34,562 nt of DNA from Candidatus Mediterraneibacter norfolkensis (lineage in GTDB: Bacteria; Bacillota; Clostridia; Lachnospirales; Lachnospiraceae), in the NCBI GenBank assembly GCA_019120615.1, contig DWUT01000166.1, positions 1 through 34,562 on the forward strand, in the 5' to 3' direction. A program made the translations under genes and the position numbers. Below the pieces are notes generated by a model. It had not been told where the DNA came from. It did not search any database and saw nothing but the letters and a program-made list of their open reading frames with translations. How positions within the stretch are numbered: the stretch's first letter is position 1; each line of letters opens with the position of its first letter. Of this stretch, positions 29,665 to 34,562 are shown piece after piece.

Positions 29665-30837
29665 ATGAACTACAATTTTTTTGACCCTACAAGAGTGCTC
29701 TTCGGCGCAGGACAGCTCAGCCATCTTCATGAGCAGACCATGCCGGGAAAGAAAGCGATGGTGGTGATCTCAAACGGAAAATCTACAAGGGAGAACGGTT
29801 CTCTGGACCGCACGATGGAGGAACTCCATCAGGCAGGCGTGGAGACAGTCCTTTTCGACAAGGTGGGAGCCAACCCGCTGAAATCCGTAGTGGAAAAGGG
29901 CGGAAGGTTCGCCCGCGACAACGGATGTGATTTCGTTGTGGCTCTGGGCGGAGGTTCTGTCATGGATGCTGCGAAGATCATGGCGATGTATGCGCTCCAG
30001 CCGGGAGACCTGTGGGATTATGTTGCAGGTTCTACAGGTAAGATGCAGCCGCTGGTCAATCCGACTCTCCCGCTGATCGCGATCACGACCACGGCAGGTA
30101 CAGGTTCCGAGGTGGACCAGTGGGGAGTTGTGACGAATCCGGAGACCAACGAGAAGATCGGCTGCGGCGGTATGGACAGCCTGTTCCCGGTGATCGCGGT
30201 GGTAGACCCGGAACTGATGGCAACAGTTCCGCCGAAATTTACGGCATATCAGGGCTTTGACGCGCTGTTCCACTCTACGGAGGGCTACATGTCCGGCGTG
30301 ACCAGTCTGATGGGCGATATGGTCCAGCTTGCAGCCATCGAGAATATCGGAAAATATCTGGCGCGGGCAGTGAAAGACGGAAGTGATATGGAAGCCAGGG
30401 AGCATGTGGCATTTGCGAATACCATGTCCGGTTATTCCATGGTAGTAGGAGCATGTACCAGCGAGCATGCCATGGAGCACGCCATGAGTGCCTACCATCA
30501 GGATCTGCCCCACGGCGCGGGACTGATCATGATATCAAAAGAGTATTACACCCATTTCGTAAACAAGCACTGCTGCGATGAGCGGTTCATCCGCATGGCA
30601 CAGGCACTGGGAAAGACGGACGCGAAAGATCCCATGGATTTTGTGACAGCGCTCGTTGAACTTCAGGAGGCATGCGGTGTGGCGGATCTGAAGATGTCCG
30701 ACTACGGCATTCAGAAGGACGAGTGTATGACGCTGGCGAAGAATGCACGCGCGACCATGGGAGGTCTGTTCATGGCGGACCCGGTCCAGATGACGGACGA
30801 GGAGTGCGCGGCGATCTATGAGAGATCTTACCGGTAA
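29665..30837 (+). CDS. Iron-containing alcohol dehydrogenase
   Basis: A 390-aa NAD(P)-dependent enzyme of the group III (iron) alcohol dehydrogenases. GGGSVMDAAKIMA (95-107) binds the coenzyme phosphates and TTAGTGSEVD (142-151) is conserved. Metal ligands are Asp199 and His203 (GFDALFHSTEGY), with His268 or His272 and His283 (EHAMEHAMSAYHQDLPHGAGL). The sequence is close to the butanol-dehydrogenase-like branch. AGAGGAGG stands 8 nt before 29665. It probably reduces fermentation aldehydes. It is convergent with a TetR gene, and they share the terminator region. Confidence 0.94.
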   Translation: MNYNFFDPTRVLFGAGQLSHLHEQTMPGKKAMVVISNGKSTRENGSLDRTMEELHQAGVETVLFDKVGANPLKSVVEKGGRFARDNGCDFVVALGGGSVMDAAKIMAMYALQPGDLWDYVAGSTGKMQPLVNPTLPLIAITTTAGTGSEVDQWGVVTNPETNEKIGCGGMDSLFPVIAVVDPELMATVPPKFTAYQGFDALFHSTEGYMSGVTSLMGDMVQLAAIENIGKYLARAVKDGSDMEAREHVAFANTMSGYSMVVGACTSEHAMEHAMSAYHQDLPHGAGLIMISKEYYTHFVNKHCCDERFIRMAQALGKTDAKDPMDFVTALVELQEACGVADLKMSDYGIQKDECMTLAKNARATMGGLFMADPVQMTDEECAAIYERSYR

Positions 30838-30868
30838 ATGGATCATAAAGAGTGCTATTATTGCATAT

Positions 30869-30904
30869 CAGCAGGAGAGGCGGCGAAGGTCACTTCTCCT
30901 GCTG
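30869..30904 (+). terminator. Alcohol dehydrogenase terminator overlapping the tetR 3' end
   Basis: CAGCAGGAGA pairs with TCTCCTGCTG over a 16-nt loop, followed by TTTATTAT. Its right arm lies inside the last codons of the convergent tetR gene. Confidence 0.75.
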
Positions 30905-31507
30905 TTTATTATCATCTGTGTCATCTGCCTGTTTTGCCATCAGCCCGGCCCCGTCCAGCCCGTGCAGGATCAGGTGTGTGGCAAGAGGCAGCATTTCCTC
31001 GATGGGGATCCGCTGTCCGTCTACCTCCCACTGCCGGTAGATGACTCCAAGAGAGACAGAGAAATAGGTGATGATCAGATTGGTCTCAAAGCGGGTATAG
31101 CCGGGGAAACGGTCATACTTTCTGAAGAAGTACTCCCGGATCAGATCGGGAGGGTTCAGTCCCTCCGGGAAATGCCCTTTGCTTGAGAGGATTTTTTTGT
31201 CAACAGGATCGAGGGAAGCCATGAACTCAAAGCTGTGCTGTATGATCTGCTCTGCGTCATCCGGGAATGCAGTCTTTGAGATCATCTCAAGGGCAGGAGA
31301 CATGAGTTCAAGCTGAAGGGTAGTGAGCAGATGATCCAGAGAGGGATAATGCAGATAAAAGGTTTTACGGTTGATCTGAGCCCTCTCTGTAAGTTCTTTG
31401 ATCGATATTTTGGAATACTCGTTCTCTTTCATCATTTCACGAAATGTTTTTCGGATCAGATTTTCGTTTTTTACAAAACGGAGATCATGTTTTTCTGTCT
31501 GGTTCAT
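30890..31507 (-). CDS. TetR-family transcriptional regulator
   Basis: A 205-aa protein. The N-terminal helix-turn-helix reads LIRKTFREMMKENEYSKIS and IKELTERAQINRKTFYLHY, the TetR signature. The remaining ~140 residues form the helical ligand domain (the TetR_C_7-like pattern), and the tail is very polar (KQADDTDDNKQQEK). The start at 31507 is chosen for GGAAGGA upstream; the frame continues to 31531. It may repress the divergent kinase-like gene or itself through the dyad at 31546-31560. Confidence 0.92.
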   Translation of the reverse strand: MNQTEKHDLRFVKNENLIRKTFREMMKENEYSKISIKELTERAQINRKTFYLHYPSLDHLLTTLQLELMSPALEMISKTAFPDDAEQIIQHSFEFMASLDPVDKKILSSKGHFPEGLNPPDLIREYFFRKYDRFPGYTRFETNLIITYFSVSLGVIYRQWEVDGQRIPIEEMLPLATHLILHGLDGAGLMAKQADDTDDNKQQEK

Positions 31508-31545
31508 TTTCGATATCCTTCCTGACAGCATATATATTTAAATTA

Positions 31546-31560
31546 ATACACATTTTGTAT
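31546..31560. promoter_or_regulatory. Probable TetR operator
   Basis: ATACA-CATTT-TGTAT is a 15-bp dyad 38 bp upstream of tetR. The half-site context ATTAATACAC recurs at about 31661-31670, so two sites may flank the divergent promoters. TATAAT at 31626-31631 is the likely -10 box of the kinase-like gene, with no clear -35. Confidence 0.45.
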
Positions 31561-31761
31561 AAAAATGAGGATTAAACCACACGCATGACCAGTTGTCCAT
31601 TGTGGTAAAATCATATTTTTATTATTATAATACCATAGCAAAGGGGAATCAACGGGTGGATATTAATACACTTGTGAGAAATAACCGGAAAAATATTCGC
31701 CGGTCAGATTGTCTTTGAGATCACAAAGAGCTGTCCGGACGTTTCAGGAGGTAGAGAGACT

Positions 31762-32364
31762 ATGAAATTTCGTTATATTACAATTGAAAGAGAATATGGA
31801 AGCGGAGGAACAAAGATAGGGCGCAGGCTTTCAGAGGTCTGCGGCGTTCCATGTTATGGAAGAGAAATCCTGGAGGCAGTGGCAAAGAAACAGGGAATGC
31901 CGGTGGAGCAGATCAATCAGTATGAGGAGAAGGCGACAGGAAGCCTGATCTATTCCATGTTTGTTATGAGCCGTGTCCAGACAGGGGATCCGAGTATGTT
32001 GACAACAGAGGGAAAGGTTTTTCTGGACGAACAGCTTGAGATCCGCAGGCTGGCGCTGGAAGGACCGGCAATCTTCCTTGGGCACTGTGCTTCTGACGCG
32101 CTGAGAGAGCAGAAAGGTGTTGTGAAAGTATTTATCCATTCTGAGAATGAGGACGAGATAAAGAACAGGATCGTGAAAGATTACGGGATCGCGCCGGAAG
32201 AAGTGGAATCCACCCGCAGATATTACAATAAAAAGAGAGCGGGTTATTTCCGGGCAAATACCGGGAAAGAGTGGAAGGACCTGAAGAATTACGACGTGGT
32301 TCTGGATTCATCGAAGCTGGGGATCGAAGGCTGCGTGAATGTGCTGAAGGGAATCTTTGAGTGA
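31762..32364 (+). CDS. Cytidylate kinase-like family protein
   Basis: A 200-aa P-loop protein of the cytidylate-kinase-like (Cytidylate_kin2) family. ITIEREYGSGGTKIGRRL holds the nucleotide-binding loop (residues ~11-23). Other blocks are VPCYGREILEAVAKKQG, GPAIFLGHCASDAL and RRYYNKKRAGYFRANTGKEW near the C-terminus, which supplies the lid-type basic residues. True substrates of this branch are unknown. AGGAGG precedes the start by ~11 nt. It is a single-gene unit with hairpins on its 3' side. Confidence 0.9.
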   Translation: MKFRYITIEREYGSGGTKIGRRLSEVCGVPCYGREILEAVAKKQGMPVEQINQYEEKATGSLIYSMFVMSRVQTGDPSMLTTEGKVFLDEQLEIRRLALEGPAIFLGHCASDALREQKGVVKVFIHSENEDEIKNRIVKDYGIAPEEVESTRRYYNKKRAGYFRANTGKEWKDLKNYDVVLDSSKLGIEGCVNVLKGIFE

Positions 32365-32367
32365 GCA

Positions 32368-32384
32368 GCTCAGAGGTTCTGAGC
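32368..32384 (+). terminator. Short hairpin after the kinase-like gene
   Basis: GCTCAGA-GGT-TCTGAGC begins 3 bp after the stop codon. There is no T-run, so a full terminator role is doubtful. Confidence 0.4.
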
Positions 32385-32465
32385 GGAAATTACATATATG
32401 CCCGGAAAGCATCAAAAAAGATGAGATTTAGGTATTAGACATAAAAGAAAAATCATAATTATAAT

Positions 32466-32510
32466 ATGAGTGTAGACAGAGGGGAAATCTGATGTCTGCA
32501 CTCATTTTTT
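32466..32510 (+). terminator. Strong terminator before the C39-like peptidase gene
   Basis: ATGAGTGTAGACA pairs with TGTCTGCACTCAT (one G-U) over a 14-nt loop, followed by TTTTTT. Confidence 0.85.
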
Positions 32511-32578
32511 ATCTGCAGACAGTTGTAGAACAAACCAGGAAATAATAACAACAAGAAAAAAGGACGAAAGGAAAACAG

Positions 32579-33478
32579 ATGACAGGAAAGATACTTACAG
32601 GAGCGATCCTGAGCCTGACGCTGCTGGCCTGCGCTGCACTGGGGATCCAGGGCGGATGCAGTGTTCAGGGGGCATGCCGATCGGAGGAACAGAAGATGAC
32701 CGGGCAGATTCAGAATCTGGAGATGCGTGAAACGGATATAGAAACCGTTTCCGGATCTGCTGAAGCGGAAAACGAAGCGCCCGCGGATGACAGTGAAGAA
32801 AATGAGGTGGCGGAGGCTGCTGTCGTCGAAAACGGGGCTGCCGAAAATGAAACAGACGAAGAACTCAGCACCTCTTCGCAGATCGAGGACTTTCCCATCG
32901 TAAATCAGATGCCGGAGCTTCCGACCGGATGCGAGATCACGGCTCTCACCATGGCGCTCAATTACTACGGCTATCCTGTAGATAAGACGGTCATGACCTC
33001 CGAGTATCTGCCAACGGCATCGGCAGACCGTTACTATGGTTCAGACGGAAAACTGTACGGTACGGACATGAACGAGTATTTCATCGGCGATCCCTTTACG
33101 GAAAACGGGATCATATGCGGTACCGGCGCGATTGTGACAGCAGCGGATGATTATCTTGCCGATCAGGGGAGCTCCATGCGTGCGCTGGATGTGACCGGGA
33201 GTTCTCCGGAGGAACTCTATGAGCGGGTAAGTCAGGGACAGCCTGTTGTTGTCTGGGTGACGATCTCCATGGCAGACAGGGGAAGCACCCAGGGGTGGTA
33301 TACGGAAGACGGCGGGTATGTGGACTGGAGTACGAACGATCACGGCGCAGTGCTGATCGGTTATACTGAGACGACAGTGACGATCGCAGATCCTATCTCA
33401 GGCAGAATGGAATATGACAGAGAACAGTTTGAAGATGTGTTTGAGTCACGGGGAAATCAATGTGTAGTCCTGGAGTAA
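32579..33478 (+). CDS. Secreted C39-like peptidase
   Basis: A 299-aa exported protein. A signal segment (KILTGAILSLTLLACAALG) is followed by a ~70-residue acidic, Ala/Glu-rich linker (about 45-100). LTLLAC could be a weak lipobox (Cys18). The papain-like domain starts at IEDFPIVNQMPELPTGCEITAL, with catalytic Cys118; His255 (NDHGAVLIGY) and Asp271 (IADP) complete the triad of C39-like peptidases. The linker would span the cell wall. Substrate unknown; there is no bacteriocin leader or ABC transporter nearby. GAAAGG lies 7 nt before the ATG. The terminator lies within the convergent araC gene. Confidence 0.88.
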   Translation: MTGKILTGAILSLTLLACAALGIQGGCSVQGACRSEEQKMTGQIQNLEMRETDIETVSGSAEAENEAPADDSEENEVAEAAVVENGAAENETDEELSTSSQIEDFPIVNQMPELPTGCEITALTMALNYYGYPVDKTVMTSEYLPTASADRYYGSDGKLYGTDMNEYFIGDPFTENGIICGTGAIVTAADDYLADQGSSMRALDVTGSSPEELYERVSQGQPVVVWVTISMADRGSTQGWYTEDGGYVDWSTNDHGAVLIGYTETTVTIADPISGRMEYDREQFEDVFESRGNQCVVLE

Positions 33479-33486
33479 GACGCGGC

Positions 33487-34392
33487 TTATTCTGTTCCGG
33501 CAGGATCGAGGGAGTTTCGGAATTCGTTCCGGAACTCCCTCGGACTTTTTCCAAGATGCTGCCGGAATGTTTCCGCATAGTAACTTGCACTTCCAAAGCC
33601 GGCGGAGAGTGCAATCTCCGTGACGGACAGATCGGTGCTGCGCAGCAGATCGAGACTCTTGCTGATCCGGTAGTGGTTCAGATATTCATTGGGCGACTGG
33701 GAAAAATAGCGTGCAAACAGTCTGCAGCATTTGCTCTGTCCCACCGCGCCGGATGAAGCGATATCGGAAAGCGACAGTTTATTTCTGTAATTCTTCTGGA
33801 TAAATCCCACCATATTTTTTACAGTCTGCAGATCCTGGCTCTGGCGGTTCGGCCTTCCGTCGTCTTTGGGCGCGTGTTCACTCAGAAGCGCCCAGATCTT
33901 TGCGAAAGAGGCGAGGGCGTGCAGAGGGGCGGTGCGCAGTTCACGATTCTCATACAGAAGATCAAGGGATGCAGTGATATCGCGCTGCCAGTCCGTGTCC
34001 GGGGAGAGACAGAGAAAGGGAAATTTCCGGTTCCGGATCAGAGGCAGTACAAAATCATTTTCATAGGGGAATACGGACGCCAGAAGCATGGGATGCAGGA
34101 TGATGCACAGGAAATCACACTCTTCTTCTGTATTCGAAAATCCGAAATGCATCTGCCCGGAATTGACGAAGATCCCGCCTCCCGCTTTTAACTCTGAGAC
34201 CTCGCCGTTGACATTATATTTCATGCTCCCGGAAAGGACGCGGATGAATTCCACGTCGTCGTGCCAGTGGTTGGGAGCTTTATAGTCCGGATATCGGGAG
34301 AGAAGCCCTCTCCGGATATAGACAGGATAATCGGGAGCGTTGTAACGCACTTTTTCCGAACGGTCATCGTTTAATATGATAGAAGGGATCAT
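33487..34392 (-). CDS. AraC-family transcriptional regulator
   Basis: A 301-aa protein with an N-terminal cupin sensor (YKAPNHWHDDVEFIRVLSG, LKAGGGIFVNSGQMHFGF) and a C-terminal pair of helix-turn-helix motifs (LSLSDIASSGAVGQSKCCRLF, then LSVTEIALSAGFGSASYYAETF followed by GKSPREFR). The start has GGAGGT 7 nt upstream. Such regulators usually control sugar or host-glycan genes; the target is not in view and may lie to the right of the window. The last ~12 codons (EFRNEFRNSL) coincide with the terminator hairpin of the convergent peptidase gene. Confidence 0.94.
   Translation of the reverse strand: MIPSIILNDDRSEKVRYNAPDYPVYIRRGLLSRYPDYKAPNHWHDDVEFIRVLSGSMKYNVNGEVSELKAGGGIFVNSGQMHFGFSNTEEECDFLCIILHPMLLASVFPYENDFVLPLIRNRKFPFLCLSPDTDWQRDITASLDLLYENRELRTAPLHALASFAKIWALLSEHAPKDDGRPNRQSQDLQTVKNMVGFIQKNYRNKLSLSDIASSGAVGQSKCCRLFARYFSQSPNEYLNHYRISKSLDLLRSTDLSVTEIALSAGFGSASYYAETFRQHLGKSPREFRNEFRNSLDPAGTE
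33508..33550 (+). terminator. Peptidase terminator with TTCG loop inside araC coding sequence
   Basis: A 15-bp stem (GAGGGAGTTTCGGAA with one G-U) closes the stable tetraloop TTCG and is followed, after GGAC, by TTTTT. It starts 30 bp after the peptidase stop codon and lies wholly within the convergent araC gene. Confidence 0.88.
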
Positions 34393-34455
34393 AGTATTAC
34401 CTCCGCGCAGGATTGTTATAGAATCTTGCAGATATCTTATAGAAAATCTGTAATA

Positions 34456-34544
34456 TGTACTGTAAAATCATATTTCAGTACAGAGAAAAAATCAAGGGTA
34501 GTGTCAAATGAGCTATGAAAAAATGGAGCCTAAGAAATAGGCTC
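34456..34544. repeat. Inverted repeats in the right-edge intergenic region
   Basis: TGTACTG (34456-34462) and CAGTACA (34476-34482) form a dyad upstream of the minus-strand araC gene, a possible operator. GAGCCTA-AGAAA-TAGGCTC (34526-34544) is a hairpin near the edge. GGGTAGTGTCAAATGAGC just before it resembles insertion-sequence ends, but the window stops too soon. No gene is seen in 34393-34562. Confidence 0.35.
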
Positions 34545-34562
34545 AGATTGAACCTTGAAAAT

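Noticed and set aside
30818-31186. Plus-strand ORF after the alcohol dehydrogenase
   Set aside because: It lies opposite the well-supported tetR gene, has no domain and starts within the dehydrogenase gene.
32435-32465. Promoter (TTAGAC, TATAAT) directly before the 32466 terminator
   Set aside because: The spacer is 19 bp with a poor -35, and transcription would begin inside the terminator stem.

Overview
The window looks like a chromosomal stretch of a gut-type Clostridia member, most likely Lachnospiraceae. This is inferred from strong AGGAGG ribosome sites, roughly half-GC coding DNA, PTS/HxlR/MerR/MATE families and a 2-hydroxyacyl-CoA dehydratase with ferredoxin-type enzymes that suit anaerobic metabolism. 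No rRNA, tRNA, CRISPR array or complete insertion sequence was seen.

Layout. 1-3190: a glycosidase cut by the left edge, a divergent trehalose/sucrose-type PTS gene that has lost part of its membrane domain and nearly all of its EIIA domain, then two overlapping HxlR repressors facing an orphan ribosome site plus 12-codon ORF and hairpin. 3251-8146: a KaiC-like/PPDK-N fusion gene broken by one inserted base, a DUF4143 ATPase preceded by four 23-bp tandem repeats that form the end of the upstream gene, and a DUF5131 radical-SAM-like gene. 8295-9373: azlCD amino-acid exporter. 9430-14316: a promoter, two terminator-like leader hairpins and a tight five-gene operon: circularly permuted ATP-grasp, alpha-E, transglutaminase and two M14 deacylase-like proteins, the second without its zinc histidines. 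This is the best candidate for an undescribed system. 14455-15174: a 39-aa membrane protein and a DUF2798 protein sharing a 23-bp terminator stem. 15444-18478: a dehydratase subunit followed by a dehydratase-activase fusion.

18672-25437: an AAA/PD-(D/E)XK protein, an AraC regulator, a GH78 rhamnosidase and a ferredoxin-fused aldo/keto reductase interrupted by an in-frame TAG. 25601-27991: MerR with a 19-bp-spacer promoter, an AT-rich EcsC-like protein carrying a dockerin-like calcium loop, a DUF4230 membrane protein and a 27-aa membrane peptide. 28129-33478: MATE exporter, iron alcohol dehydrogenase, convergent TetR, a cytidylate-kinase-like protein and a secreted C39-like peptidase whose terminator lies inside the convergent AraC gene (33487-34392).

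Functionally the region mixes sugar uptake and glycoside cleavage, amino-acid or drug export and small redox metabolism, with a self-contained amide-bond making and breaking operon in the middle. Three genes carry lesions (deletions, a one-base insertion, a nonsense codon), so either decay or local sequence error must be considered. All calls come from reading the sequence and family knowledge; no database search was run.
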